From Pseudomonas sp. MM223 (GTDB lineage: Bacteria; Pseudomonadota; Gammaproteobacteria; Pseudomonadales; Pseudomonadaceae), in the NCBI GenBank assembly GCA_947090765.1, contig OX352322.1, forward strand, positions 5,005,501 to 5,069,500: a stretch of 64,000 nt of DNA. The letters run 5' to 3'. Below are positions 8,044-16,504 of this stretch, one piece after another (position 1 is the first letter of the stretch; each line of letters starts with the position of its first letter). The notes beneath the pieces were generated by a model, which did not search any database, was not told where the DNA came from, and was given only the letters and a program-made list of their open reading frames with translations. The translations under genes and the position numbers were made by a program.

Positions 8044-8721
8044 ATGAGCGAGCTGTTACTGATTGATGATGACCAGGAACTGTGCGAGCTGCTCGGCAGC
8101 TGGCTGACCCAGGAAGGGTTCACCGTACGCGCCTGCCACGATGGCCAGAGCGCACGCCAGGCCCTGGCCGAACACGCCCCGGCGGCCGTGGTGCTGGACG
8201 TGATGCTGCCCGACGGCAGCGGCCTGGAACTGCTCAAGCAATTGCGCAGCGAGCATACCGAGCTGCCCGTGCTGATGCTGTCTGCACGCGGCGAGCCGCT
8301 GGACCGTATCCTCGGCCTGGAACTGGGCGCCGACGACTACCTGGCCAAACCCTGCGACCCGCGCGAGCTCACAGCACGTCTGCGTGCAGTGCTGCGCCGC
8401 AGCCACCCCACCGCCACCACCAGCCAGGTGGAACTGGGCGACCTGGTGTACAGCCCTGCACGTGGCGTGGCCAGCATCGATGGCCGCGAAATGACCCTGA
8501 CCCTGTCGGAAAGCCGCATTCTTGAAGCCCTGCTGCGCCAACCCGGCGAACCGCTGGACAAGCAGGAACTGGCGCAGATTGGCCTGGGGCGCAAACTGAC
8601 CCTGTACGACCGCAGCCTGGACATGCATGTCAGTAACCTGCGCAAGAAGATCGGCCCACATGCCGATGGCCGTCCACGCATCGTGGCGCTGCGTAGCCGT
8701 GGTTATTACTACTGCCTGTGA
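8044..8721 (+). CDS. cpxR: CpxR-like OmpR-family response regulator
   Basis: A 225-residue response regulator. The receiver domain spans residues 1-115 with acidic pocket DDD (8-10), phospho-acceptor D52 in VLDVMLPDGSG, and K102 in ADDYLAKPCD. An OmpR winged-helix output domain follows, ending in DMHVSNLRKKIG and RGYYYCL. The order regulator, Spy/CpxP-like protein, sensor kinase is the same as PA3204-PA3205-PA3206 (cpxR-cpxS) of P. aeruginosa, recalled from memory. That order, together with a GTAAA-type direct repeat at 8853-8869, is the reason for the Cpx name. A REP pair separates it from the next gene. Confidence 0.85.
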   Translation: MSELLLIDDDQELCELLGSWLTQEGFTVRACHDGQSARQALAEHAPAAVVLDVMLPDGSGLELLKQLRSEHTELPVLMLSARGEPLDRILGLELGADDYLAKPCDPRELTARLRAVLRRSHPTATTSQVELGDLVYSPARGVASIDGREMTLTLSESRILEALLRQPGEPLDKQELAQIGLGRKLTLYDRSLDMHVSNLRKKIGPHADGRPRIVALRSRGYYYCL

Positions 8722-8727
8722 CATCGC

Positions 8728-8846
8728 CGGGGCCGCTTCGCGCCCCATCGCCGGCAAGCCAGCTCCCACAGGATTGTGCAAGCCTTAGGCCCTTCGATAA
8801 TTCTGTGGGAGCTGGCTTGCCGGCGATGGGGCGCGAAGCGGCCCCG
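8728..8846. repeat. REP inverted pair, perfect 43-bp arms
   Basis: Arms 8728-8770 and 8804-8846 are of the GCCGGCAAGCC class, each extended by a GGGGCCGCTTCGCGCCCC mini-hairpin. The pair lies inside the cpx cluster between regulator and periplasmic gene. Confidence 0.9.
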
Positions 8847-8852
8847 ATTCAT

Positions 8853-8869
8853 CTTTACCTTGCCTTTAC
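8853..8869. promoter_or_regulatory. CpxR-type direct repeat upstream of the cpxP-like gene
   Basis: CTTTAC-CTTGC-CTTTAC is, on the other strand, GTAAAG-GCAAG-GTAAAG. This fits the CpxR consensus GTAAA-N(4-8)-GTAAA and the 11-bp helical period of OmpR-family sites. It lies 80 nt before the ATG of the Spy/CpxP-like gene. Confidence 0.6.
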
Positions 8870-8949
8870 GCTCTGCTGACTGCGCTTGACGGTGATCTCC
8901 CTAGACTGTGCTCATCCGGTAACCACCGGCCTATGAAAGGAGAGACACC

Positions 8950-9366
8950 ATGCGCAAGACCCTTATCGCCCTGATGTTCGCCGCCGCCCTGCCGACCGTG
9001 GCCATGGCCATGCCTGAAGGCGGCCCGCGTCACGACGGCCCGCATCATCGCGGTGATGCGCCTTTCCATCAACTGGACTTGAGCCGCGACCAGCGCCAGC
9101 AAATCGGCAAGCTGATGGGCGAGCAGATGCAGCAGCGCCGCGACATCAACGAGCGCTACCTGGCCAAGCTGCCAGCCGCCGACCAGAAAGCCATGAAGGA
9201 CGAGCTGCAAGCCAGCCGCGACAAGACCGACACCGCAGTGCGCAACCTGCTCAAACCTGAGCATCAGAAGAAGTTCGACGAACTGCAGAAGGAACGCGCC
9301 GCCAAGAAAGCCGAGTGGCAGGAGTTCCAGGCCTGGAAAGCTGAAAAAGGCACCAAGGCTCAGTAA
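8950..9366 (+). CDS. Spy/CpxP-like periplasmic protein
   Basis: A 138-residue protein with a signal peptide (residues 1-20, cleaving after AMA) and a His-rich start to the mature chain (GGPRHDGPHHRGD). The rest is helical, with two LTxxQ-like repeats: LDLSRDQRQQIG and LLKPEHQKKFDEL. CpxP damps its sensor kinase until bound by misfolded protein or metal; Spy is an ATP-independent chaperone. The His cluster suggests metal sensing, but this is inference. AAGGAG lies 7 nt before the ATG. It lies between regulator and kinase genes and is followed at once by a strong terminator-like hairpin, so kinase expression may be lower. Confidence 0.82.
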   Translation: MRKTLIALMFAAALPTVAMAMPEGGPRHDGPHHRGDAPFHQLDLSRDQRQQIGKLMGEQMQQRRDINERYLAKLPAADQKAMKDELQASRDKTDTAVRNLLKPEHQKKFDELQKERAAKKAEWQEFQAWKAEKGTKAQ

Positions 9367-9380
9367 GCTGTACGCCCGAT

Positions 9381-9414
9381 GCCCGGCCCGCCTCCCCGCG
9401 GGCCGGGCTTTTAC
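9381..9414 (+). terminator. Strong hairpin with short T-run between cpxP-like gene and kinase
   Basis: A perfect 11-bp stem GCCCGGCCCGC (9381-9391) / GCGGGCCGGGC (9398-9408) is followed by TTTTA. It would attenuate transcription into the kinase gene, whose ribosome-binding site starts at 9422. Confidence 0.75.
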
Positions 9415-9432
9415 CGTTTACAGGAGGTGCAC

Positions 9433-10764
9433 TTGCGTTCACTGTTCTGGCGCATCCTGGCCAGTTTCTGGCTGGCCATCACCCTGGTCGCAGGCTTGTC
9501 GATCCTGCTGGGCCACATGCTCAACCAGGACGCCTGGATCCTCAGCCGCCACCCGGGCCTCAATACCCTGGCCAGCAAGTGGGCCAAGCATTACGAGCAA
9601 GAAGGCCTGGATTCGGCACAGCACTTTCTGGAACGACGCAAAGACCGCTACAAGATTGATGTGCAGGTGCTCGACGACAGTGGCGAGGCCGTGGTGCCCG
9701 GCACCTTCCCGCGCCGTGCGGCAGCCTTCGAGGCACGCCAGCACAATGACGAGCGGCGCCTGCCCTGGCGTCGGCTGACCGAGGAATACACCAGCCCCGA
9801 AACCGGTGAAACCTACCTGCTGATCTACCGTATCCCCCACCCTGCGCTGGACGCCTGGCACCGAGAAAGCCTGATGTGGCCGCTCAGTGCCCTGGGGATT
9901 GCACTGGTGGTACTGACCCTGTTCAGCCTGCTGGTCACCCTGTCCATTACCCGCCCGCTAAGCCGCCTGCGCAGCGCGGTGCATGACCTGGGCCAGACCA
10001 CCTACCAGCAAAACAGCCTGGCGCAGCTGGCGGCAAGGCGTGACGAATTTGGCGTGCTGGCCAAGGACTTCAACAAGATGGGCGCACGCCTGCAAAGCAC
10101 CATTGGCAGCCAGCGCCAGTTGCTGCGGGATGTGTCCCACGAGCTGCGCTCGCCGCTGGCCAGGCTGCGCATCGCCCTGGCCTTGGCCGAGCGCGCCGGG
10201 CCCGAGCAGCGTGAGAGCTTGTGGCCGCGCCTGACCCGCGAGTGCGACCGGCTGGAAGACTTGATCAGCGAAATCCTTGCCTTGGCCCGGGTCGATGCCG
10301 AGCAGGCTCATGCCGAGCCGGTCGACCTCAATGCCCTGCTCGGCAGCGTACGCAAGGACGCCCTGCTCAGCGCGCCGGACCAGGACGTACGCCTGGAGGC
10401 GCAGCCGGGGTTGACCCTGCAAGGTTGGCCGACGCTGATCGAGCGTGCCGTGGACAACCTGCTGCGCAACGCCTTGCGCTTCAACCCACTTGGCCAGCCG
10501 GTCGAAGTCAGCGCCGTGCGTGAGCAGGACCGCATTGTGATCAGCGTGCGCGACCATGGGCCAGGGGCGGCAGCGGAACACCTGGCGCAACTGGGGGAAC
10601 CGTTCTTCCGTGCGCCAGGGCAGGATGCGCCGGGGCATGGGCTTGGGCTGGCGATTGCGCGCAAGGCGGCGGAGCGCCATGGCGGGAGCCTGGTTTTGGA
10701 CAATCATCCACAAGGCGGATTCGTGGCCAGGCTGGAGTTGCCCTCGGAAGAAAGCACAATTTGA
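9433..10764 (+). CDS. cpxS: CpxA/CpxS-like sensor histidine kinase
   Basis: A 443-residue membrane kinase. TM1 is residues 2-25 (LFWRILASFWLAITLVAGL), followed by a periplasmic domain of about 125 residues. TM2 is WPLSALGIALVVLTLFSLLV, then HAMP, then the phospho-acceptor box DVSHELRSPLARLR. The ATPase has N-box NLLRNALRFNP, DHGPG and GHGLGLAIARK. I chose TTG 9433 because AGGAGG ends 5 nt before it and the hydrophobic helix starts there; the frame further upstream would run through the terminator hairpin. It pairs with the CpxR-like regulator. The periplasmic domain is where the Spy/CpxP-like protein would act. Confidence 0.85.
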   Translation: MRSLFWRILASFWLAITLVAGLSILLGHMLNQDAWILSRHPGLNTLASKWAKHYEQEGLDSAQHFLERRKDRYKIDVQVLDDSGEAVVPGTFPRRAAAFEARQHNDERRLPWRRLTEEYTSPETGETYLLIYRIPHPALDAWHRESLMWPLSALGIALVVLTLFSLLVTLSITRPLSRLRSAVHDLGQTTYQQNSLAQLAARRDEFGVLAKDFNKMGARLQSTIGSQRQLLRDVSHELRSPLARLRIALALAERAGPEQRESLWPRLTRECDRLEDLISEILALARVDAEQAHAEPVDLNALLGSVRKDALLSAPDQDVRLEAQPGLTLQGWPTLIERAVDNLLRNALRFNPLGQPVEVSAVREQDRIVISVRDHGPGAAAEHLAQLGEPFFRAPGQDAPGHGLGLAIARKAAERHGGSLVLDNHPQGGFVARLELPSEESTI

Positions 10765-10771
10765 GATTGCC

Positions 10772-10891
10772 AGGGCCGCCTTGCGGCCTTTCGCGGCGCA
10801 AGGCCGCTCCTACAAGAACAGCACCGCTAGAAAAGGCTGTGCAATACCTGTAGGAGCGGCCTTGTGCCGCGAAAGGGCTGCGCAGCAGCCC
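10772..10891. repeat. REP inverted pair
   Basis: Arms 10772-10814 and 10849-10891, core TGTAGGAGCGGCCTTG. The arms differ at a few bases (GCGCAAGG against TTGTGC). It separates convergent cpxS and the nitroreductase gene. Confidence 0.87.
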
Positions 10892-10906
10892 AAGCATGCT
10901 CGGCCG

Positions 10907-11464
10907 TTACTCGCCCCAGGCTCGGACGAAATCAGCAGTTTCCAGAATCGGCGCCGTACGCGGCTCGGTCAGCGGCGTGCCGACATACAGGTAGCCGATA
11001 AGCTCTTCGTTCTCGGCCAACCCCAGCCCCTTGTGCACATGGTCATCAAACGCCATGTCCCCGGTGCGCCACACCGCCCCGATGCCTTGCGCATGCGCGG
11101 CAATCAGAATGCCGTGCGCCGCACAACCCGCCGCCAGGCGCTGCTCGGACTTGGGCACCTTGAAATGGTCCTGCAGCTTGGCGACGACCACGATCAGCAA
11201 CGGTGCCCGCAGCGGCATGGCGCGGGCCTTGTCCAGCGCTGCCTGGCTGGCATCACCCTTGTTCTGCACGGCCTCGGCGAACAGCTCGCCCAGCTTCTCA
11301 CGGCCCTGGCCCTCGATGGTCAGGAAGCGCCATGGCCGCAGCTGGCCATGATCCGGGGCGCGCAAGGCAGCCTGGAACAGCGCCTCGCGCTGGGCGGCAT
11401 TGGGTGCCGGGTCGGTCAGGCGTGGCACGGAAACACGGTTGAGCAATGCGTCGAGAGCCTCCAT
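10907..11464 (-). CDS. ydjA: NAD(P)H nitroreductase, YdjA-like
   Basis: A 185-residue single-domain FMN flavoprotein of the nitroreductase family. RRSVPRL-type start (LLNRVSVPRLTDPAPN), APDHGQLRPWRF, the central AAGCAAHGILIAAHAQGIGAVW and a YLYVGTP end match E. coli YdjA, one of the smallest family members. The reaction is NAD(P)H-dependent reduction of nitroaromatics or quinones; the natural substrate is unknown. ATG 11464 with GGAGG-like CAGGAGG on the minus strand nearby. It is divergent from trkH. Confidence 0.87.
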   Translation of the reverse strand: MEALDALLNRVSVPRLTDPAPNAAQREALFQAALRAPDHGQLRPWRFLTIEGQGREKLGELFAEAVQNKGDASQAALDKARAMPLRAPLLIVVVAKLQDHFKVPKSEQRLAAGCAAHGILIAAHAQGIGAVWRTGDMAFDDHVHKGLGLAENEELIGYLYVGTPLTEPRTAPILETADFVRAWGE

Positions 11465-11566
11465 CGGCTACCCTCCTGGCAGTTGAATGTGCGGCCATTC
11501 TAGCGTTTACATCACCAGACCCATAGGTAGAATGGCGCCCTTCCGTTTCGAGTCAGAGCAGATCAC

Positions 11567-13021
11567 ATGGCGTTGCCGACCTTAAGGATCATTGGTTTCA
11601 TCATCGGCATCTTCCTGATTACCCTCGCCGTCGGCATGGCCGTACCCATGGCGACCCTGGTGATCTTCGAGCGCACCGGTGACATGCCGTCCTTCCTCTG
11701 GTCGAGCCTGATCACCTTCATCGCCGGCCTGGCCCTGGTGATACCGGGCCGCCCCGAGCATGTGCACCTGCGCCCGCGTGACATGTACCTGCTAACGGTC
11801 AGCAGCTGGCTGGTGGTGTGCGTGTTTGCCGCCCTGCCGTTCCTGCTGACCCAGCACATCAGCTACACCGACGCCTTCTTCGAGAGCATGTCGGGCATCA
11901 CCGCTACCGGCGCTACCGTACTCAGCGGGCTCGATAGCATGTCACCGGGTATCCTCATGTGGCGCTCGATGTTGCACTGGCTCGGCGGCATCGGCTTCAT
12001 CGCCATGGCGGTGGCGATCCTGCCATTGCTGCGCATCGGTGGCATGCGCCTGTTCCAGACCGAATCGTCCGACCGCTCGGAAAAGGTCATGCCGCGCTCG
12101 CACATGGTCGCCAAGTCGATCGTCGGGGTGTACGTCGGCTTCTCGATCCTCGGCTCGCTGGCCTTCTGGTGGGCAGGCATGAGCCCGTTCGACGCGATCA
12201 ACCACGCCATGTCGGCCATATCCACCGGCGGCTTCTCCACCTCCGACCAGTCGCTGGCAAAATGGGATATCCCGGCCGTGCACTGGGTCGCGGTGGTGGT
12301 CATGATCATGGGCAGCCTGCCGTTCACCCTTTACGTAGCGACCCTGCGCGGCAACCGCAAGGCACTTATCCGGGACCAGCAGGTGCAGGGTTTGCTAGGC
12401 ATGCTGGTCGTTACCTGGCTGGTGCTCGGTACCTGGTACTGGTACAGCACCAACCTGCACTGGCTCGACGCCCTGCGTCACGTGGCGTTGAACGTGACCT
12501 CGGTAGTCACCACCACCGGCTTTGCCCTGGGCGACTACAGCCTGTGGGGCAACTTCTCGCTGATGCTGTTCTTCTACCTGGGCTTCGTCGGCGGCTGCTC
12601 TGGCTCGACGGCAGGCGGGATCAAGATTTTCCGCTTCCAGGTGGCTTACATCCTGCTCAAGGCCAGCCTCAACCAACTGATCCACCCACGCGCGGTGATC
12701 AAGCAGAAATACAACGGCCACCGCCTCGACGAAGACATCGTGCGTTCGATTCTGACGTTCTCGTTCTTCTTCGCCATCACCATCTGCGTCATGGCCCTGC
12801 TGCTGTCATTGCTGGGCGTGGACTGGATGACTGCATTGACCGGCGCTGCCGGCACGGTTTCAGGTGTAGGCCCGGGCCTGGGTGAAGTGATCGGCCCGTC
12901 GGGCAACTATGCCACGCTGCCGGACGCCGCCAAGTGGATCCTGGCGGCCGGCATGCTGCTTGGCCGCCTGGAGATCATTACGGTGCTGGTGCTGTGTATG
13001 CCGGCGTTCTGGCGTCACTGA
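11567..13021 (+). CDS. trkH: Trk potassium uptake channel subunit TrkH
   Basis: A 484-residue Trk/Ktr/HKT family potassium transporter pore. The four selectivity-filter repeats are visible: ESMSGITATGATV, AMSAISTGGFSTS, NVTSVVTTTGFALGD and GAAGTVSGVGPGLGEV. Each carries the Gly that replaces GYG of potassium channels. FVGGCSGSTAGGIKIFR is the TrkH loop that gates the pore. It would work with cytosolic TrkA, which is not in this window. The 3' end overlaps the convergent AraC-family gene by 44 nt. Confidence 0.94.
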   Translation: MALPTLRIIGFIIGIFLITLAVGMAVPMATLVIFERTGDMPSFLWSSLITFIAGLALVIPGRPEHVHLRPRDMYLLTVSSWLVVCVFAALPFLLTQHISYTDAFFESMSGITATGATVLSGLDSMSPGILMWRSMLHWLGGIGFIAMAVAILPLLRIGGMRLFQTESSDRSEKVMPRSHMVAKSIVGVYVGFSILGSLAFWWAGMSPFDAINHAMSAISTGGFSTSDQSLAKWDIPAVHWVAVVVMIMGSLPFTLYVATLRGNRKALIRDQQVQGLLGMLVVTWLVLGTWYWYSTNLHWLDALRHVALNVTSVVTTTGFALGDYSLWGNFSLMLFFYLGFVGGCSGSTAGGIKIFRFQVAYILLKASLNQLIHPRAVIKQKYNGHRLDEDIVRSILTFSFFFAITICVMALLLSLLGVDWMTALTGAAGTVSGVGPGLGEVIGPSGNYATLPDAAKWILAAGMLLGRLEIITVLVLCMPAFWRH

Positions 13022-14039
13022 CCACTTCGGCGTCCGCGCCGAGGCGGGCGCGGTACTCGCTTGGGGTAACATCGAACCAGCGGCGGAACGCCCGGTAGAA
13101 ATTGCTGGGGTCGGCAAAGCCCAGCAAGTAGGCGGTTTCCAGCAGTGTCATGCCCGGCTGGGCCAGGTACTGCTCGGCCAGCTCGCGACGGGTGTCATCG
13201 AGCAACGTCTGGAAACTGGTGCCCTCCTCCTGCAGCCGCCGCTGCAAGGTGCGCTGCGACAGGTGCAGCGCCTGGGCCAGGGTTTCGCGCTTGGGCTCGC
13301 CCTGCGGCAGGATGCGGCACAACACCTGGCGCACGCGGTGGGTAACACGGCTTTCGGAAAAGCGTGCCAGGTACTCCCCGGCAAAACGATCGTGCAGCAC
13401 CGCCATGGCTTCGTTGGCAGTCGGCAGCGGCGCCTCCATGTCGGCCCGCTCGAACACCAGCGCATCGTACGGTGCACCGAACACCAGGGGTGAATGGAAC
13501 GCCACCTTGTACGGCTCGACATTCTTTGGCTGCGGCCCCTGCACCAGCACCCGCCGCGGCTGCACCGGCCGACCGCTGAGCCATTTGCACAGCGCCAGCG
13601 CACAGGCCAGCGATGCTTCGGCACTGTGCCGGGTCGGCGGCAGGTGGTCGCCATGCACCGTCAGGATCAGTGAGTAGCCTTCGGCGCCAAGGACGAAGCT
13701 GAGATCGGAGCTTTCGGCGATGATGCGCTGGTAACGCACCAGGCGCTCGAAGCCCTCGGCCAGGGTGCGGCTGGACATCAATGCATAGCCCACCACATGG
13801 AACGACGCAGGGCGTACCACCCGCGCCATGTTCAGGCCGATGGCTTCGTTGCCCGACAGCTCAACTGCCAGCTGCCAGAGCCGGGTCATGGAATCTTGCG
13901 GGAAACGCGCATCGGGGTCGTCGAGGGCAGCAAAGTCCAGCCCCAGCTGCTTGAACATGGCCTGGCAGTCCAGCCCTTCCAGTTCGAGTGCCTTCACAAT
14001 CCCTGATGCCCAGCTGGCTGACGTGGTTCTTTCGCTCAT
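12978..14039 (-). CDS. AraC-family regulator with arabinose-binding-like N-terminal domain (OruR/ArgR type)
   Basis: A 353-residue regulator. Residues 1-230 form the domain typical of the OruR group: KALELEGLDCQAMFKQLGLD near the start and RVVRPASFHVVGYALMSS in the middle. The C-terminal AraC DNA-binding domain has two helix-turn-helices: LAQALHLSQRTLQRRLQEEG and ETAYLLGFADPSNFYRAFRRW. ATG 14039 was chosen for its AAGAAG site; a longer frame to 14081 exists. Members regulate ornithine, arginine or lipid-related genes, but no target is adjacent. It converges on and overlaps trkH by 44 nt. The last 20 residues after the HTH are non-conserved. Confidence 0.82.
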   Translation of the reverse strand: MSERTTSASWASGIVKALELEGLDCQAMFKQLGLDFAALDDPDARFPQDSMTRLWQLAVELSGNEAIGLNMARVVRPASFHVVGYALMSSRTLAEGFERLVRYQRIIAESSDLSFVLGAEGYSLILTVHGDHLPPTRHSAEASLACALALCKWLSGRPVQPRRVLVQGPQPKNVEPYKVAFHSPLVFGAPYDALVFERADMEAPLPTANEAMAVLHDRFAGEYLARFSESRVTHRVRQVLCRILPQGEPKRETLAQALHLSQRTLQRRLQEEGTSFQTLLDDTRRELAEQYLAQPGMTLLETAYLLGFADPSNFYRAFRRWFDVTPSEYRARLGADAEVVSDARTPAYTAPAP

Positions 14040-14193
14040 GACAGGCTTCTTTTTACCGACCGCTCCTGCGGTGAACCCCAAGGATACTCATTTGGCGCCT
14101 ATTGTCACTGGTAGGCCCCGTCAGTCACTCTAGACTCGATTCAGGCTCCACGCCGTGCATCTTGTCCAGAAGTATTAATCCCGGAGCACTGCC

Positions 14194-14505
14194 ATGAACC
14201 GCACAGCGCAGTATCGCAGTTTTGCCGAGTTCTACCCCTACTACCTGGGGGAGCACAGCAACCCCACCTGCCGCCGACTGCACTTTGTGGGCACCAGCCT
14301 GGTGATTGCCCTGCTGGCCTATACCATCGGCAGTGGCAAATGGTTGCTTTTGCTGGCCGTGCCGCTGTTTGGCTATGGCTTTGCCTGGGTCGGGCACTTC
14401 TTTTTCGAAAAAAACCGGCCGGCCACCTTCACCTACCCGCTGTACAGCCTGGCCGGGGACTTCGTGATGTTCCGGGATATCCTGCTGGGCAAGATCAGGC
14501 TGTAG
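14194..14505 (+). CDS. Mpo1-like (DUF962) small membrane protein
   Basis: A 103-residue protein with at least two hydrophobic segments (LVIALLAYTIG; WLLLLAVPLFGYGFAWVGHF). YYLGEHSNPTCRRLHFVG near the start and FFFEKNRPATFTYPLYSL later are the DUF962/Mpo1 signature. The conserved His residues (EHSNP, RRLHF, GHFFFE) correspond to the Fe(II) ligands of yeast Mpo1, a dioxygenase in phytosphingosine alpha-oxidation. The bacterial role is unknown. CCGGAG lies 7 nt before the ATG. It stands alone, divergent from the AraC-family gene, with a REP pair behind it. Confidence 0.85.
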   Translation: MNRTAQYRSFAEFYPYYLGEHSNPTCRRLHFVGTSLVIALLAYTIGSGKWLLLLAVPLFGYGFAWVGHFFFEKNRPATFTYPLYSLAGDFVMFRDILLGKIRL

Positions 14506-14512
14506 ATTTTTT

Positions 14513-14631
14513 GGGGCCGCTTTGCGGCCCATCGCGGCACAAGGCCGCTCCTACAAGGCCCGCGTAAATTCTGGACTCACGCGGTCGTTGCAGGAGCGGC
14601 CTTGTGCCGCGATGGGCTGCAAAGCAGCCCC
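14513..14631. repeat. REP inverted pair
   Basis: Arms 14513-14555 and 14589-14631, core AGGAGCGGCCTTGTGCC. The right arm touches the stop codon of the next gene (14631-14633). Confidence 0.87.
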
Positions 14632-15443
14632 TATGCCGGCTCTCGCATAGCCGCCACTGCCTGCGCCTCCCGCGCCTGCGCATCCGCCAGCCGATACAGC
14701 TCGATGCTGCCATCCCAATGCTCAATCAGTGCCGTGCACGACTCCACCCAATCCCCGCAATTGAGGTACTCCACCTCGCCCACCTTGCGGATCTCGGCAT
14801 GGTGGATGTGCCCACACACCACCCCATGAAAGCCACGCCGGGTGCACTCGTGGGCAATCGCATCCTCGAAGTCGCTGATGAAATTCACCGCGCCCTTGAC
14901 CTTGTGCTTCAGGTACGCCGACAGCGACCAGTAACCATAGCCATAGCGCGCACGCCAGTGGTTGAGCCAGCGGTTGAGCACCAGGGTGAACTCGTAGGCA
15001 CGGTCACCAAGAAACGCCAGCCAACGGTGGTAACGGGTAATGACATCGAACTGGTCGCCATGGATCACCAGCAAGCGACGGCCATCGGCGGTCAGGTGCT
15101 CGGCTTCATCCACCAGCTGGATGTTGCCCAGGATCAGCTTGGAGTAACGCCGCAGGAATTCGTCATGGTTACCGGTGACGTAGATCACCTCGGTACCGCG
15201 CTTGCTCATGGTCAGCAAGCGGCGGATCACGTTGGTGTGGGCTTGAGGCCAGTAGATGCCGCCGCGCAGTTTCCAGCCATCGATGATGTCGCCTACCAGG
15301 TACACGCGGTCGGCCTGGTAGCCCTTGAGGAACTGCGACAGGTGTTCGGCCTGGCAGTCGCGGGTCCCCAGGTGCACATCGGAGATCCACAGGGTACGCA
15401 CGCGTTGCTTGCGCGAGGGACGGGAGAGTTCGGCATGGGTCAT
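14631..15443 (-). CDS. Metallophosphoesterase, UDP-2,3-diacylglucosamine diphosphatase-like
   Basis: A 270-residue calcineurin-like phosphoesterase. Its metal motifs are WISDVHLGTRD (about residue 20), VGDIIDGW, TGNHDEFLRRY, VIHGDQFD and VCGHIHHAE. HDEFLRRY and the C-terminal LNCGDWVESCTALI place it in the LpxH2-like group. LpxH enzymes cleave UDP-2,3-diacylglucosamine to lipid X in lipid A synthesis. Whether this paralogue does so is inferred; pseudomonads also carry a canonical LpxH elsewhere. The ATG at 15443 begins MTHAELSRPSRK; the open frame upstream is not family-like. It is divergent from an AraC regulator. Confidence 0.82.
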   Translation of the reverse strand: MTHAELSRPSRKQRVRTLWISDVHLGTRDCQAEHLSQFLKGYQADRVYLVGDIIDGWKLRGGIYWPQAHTNVIRRLLTMSKRGTEVIYVTGNHDEFLRRYSKLILGNIQLVDEAEHLTADGRRLLVIHGDQFDVITRYHRWLAFLGDRAYEFTLVLNRWLNHWRARYGYGYWSLSAYLKHKVKGAVNFISDFEDAIAHECTRRGFHGVVCGHIHHAEIRKVGEVEYLNCGDWVESCTALIEHWDGSIELYRLADAQAREAQAVAAMREPA

Positions 15444-15569
15444 GGAGAGGCTCCGGCGCAGTTTGCTGGAGACTGGCAGGCGCGCATGACAGCGCCGTGG
15501 CAAAACGGTTACGAGTGATGGCCTGCAGGTAATGAGGCACAATACGCACCTGCCCTGCGAGGACACACC

Positions 15570-16337
15570 ATGACCGCCGGCCCGATCCTCTCGCTGCGCC
15601 ACTACCGCGACAGCCTGATCGCTCACAGCCACGAACACCCGCAACTGGTGTTTGGCCTGCGCGGCCGCCTGGAGTTCGAGGTGCAGGGGCAAGGTGCCGG
15701 GATCGACCGCCAGGGGCTGGTAGTGGTACCGGCGGGCGCGCATCACACCTGCGCCAGCGATGGCGGTAGCCACTGCCTGGTGCTTGATGTGCCTGGGGAG
15801 CAGTGGCTGCACGAGCAGTTGGGCGAGCATGCCGATGCCAGCCGTCGCCTGCTCGACCGCCCCGCCGCGCTGGGCCTGGACGACCGCCAGCAGCAGTTGG
15901 TGGACTGGCTGGCGGCCAGCCCCATGGACGACCCGTTGATTGCCCGCCAAGGCGCAGCGCTGCTGCTGGCCAGCCTGAACCCAACAGCGGCTGCCAGCGT
16001 GCGCGCCAGCCAGCGCCTTCCCTATGCCGCATTCGATGCGCATATCGAGCAACATGCTGCCTACCCGTTACAGGTGGCCGACCTGGCGCGGCTGGCCGGG
16101 CTGTCCAGTGCCCGGTTGCATGCGCGATTCATGGCGGAGTGCGGGATGACGCCGATGGACTACATTCGCCAGCGGCGCTTGCTCAAAGCGCGGCGGCTGG
16201 TGACAAAGACCTCGTTGCCGATGGGTGAGATTGCCGCGCAGGTGGGTTACAGCTCGCAGAGTGCGTTTTCCGCGGCAATGTTGCGGGCGTTCGGGTGTAC
16301 GCCATTGGCGCTGCGGCGAGAGCCTGGCGACAACTGA
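15570..16337 (+). CDS. AraC-family transcriptional regulator (cupin sensor)
   Basis: A 255-residue regulator. The N-terminal half is a cupin-like sensor (AHSHEHPQLVFGLRGRLEFE and VVVPAGAHHTCASDG). The C-terminal AraC domain reads LQVADLARLAGLSSARLHA and MGEIAAQVGYSSQSAFSAA. The His-rich cupin could bind a metal or small acid. It is upstream of a DMT exporter gene on the same strand, but a REP pair intervenes. A link to that exporter is possible but not shown. GCGAGGA lies 7 nt before ATG 15570. Confidence 0.82.
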   Translation: MTAGPILSLRHYRDSLIAHSHEHPQLVFGLRGRLEFEVQGQGAGIDRQGLVVVPAGAHHTCASDGGSHCLVLDVPGEQWLHEQLGEHADASRRLLDRPAALGLDDRQQQLVDWLAASPMDDPLIARQGAALLLASLNPTAAASVRASQRLPYAAFDAHIEQHAAYPLQVADLARLAGLSSARLHARFMAECGMTPMDYIRQRRLLKARRLVTKTSLPMGEIAAQVGYSSQSAFSAAMLRAFGCTPLALRREPGDN

Positions 16338-16391
16338 CAGCAATCTTGCGACAGAAATCGTTGGCCTGTGGTTTTACACTTTGTCTGCACG

Positions 16392-16469
16392 GGCCTCTTC
16401 GCAGCACAAGGCTGCTCCTACAGGGACTGTGCGTATTCTGTAGGAGCAGCCTTGTGCTGCGAAGAGGCC
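16392..16469. repeat. REP inverted pair, perfect 31-bp arms
   Basis: Arms 16392-16422 and 16439-16469 are of the AGCAGCCTTGTGCTGC class, with a 16-nt loop. Confidence 0.88.
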
Positions 16470-16504
16470 AGTACTGTCAGTAGAGATCTTGAGCAAGGAC
16501 CACC

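Noticed and set aside
8728..8846. Repeats considered as a CRISPR array
   Set aside because: REP units occur as single inverted pairs with different flanks, not as regular direct repeats with spacers, and no cas gene is present.
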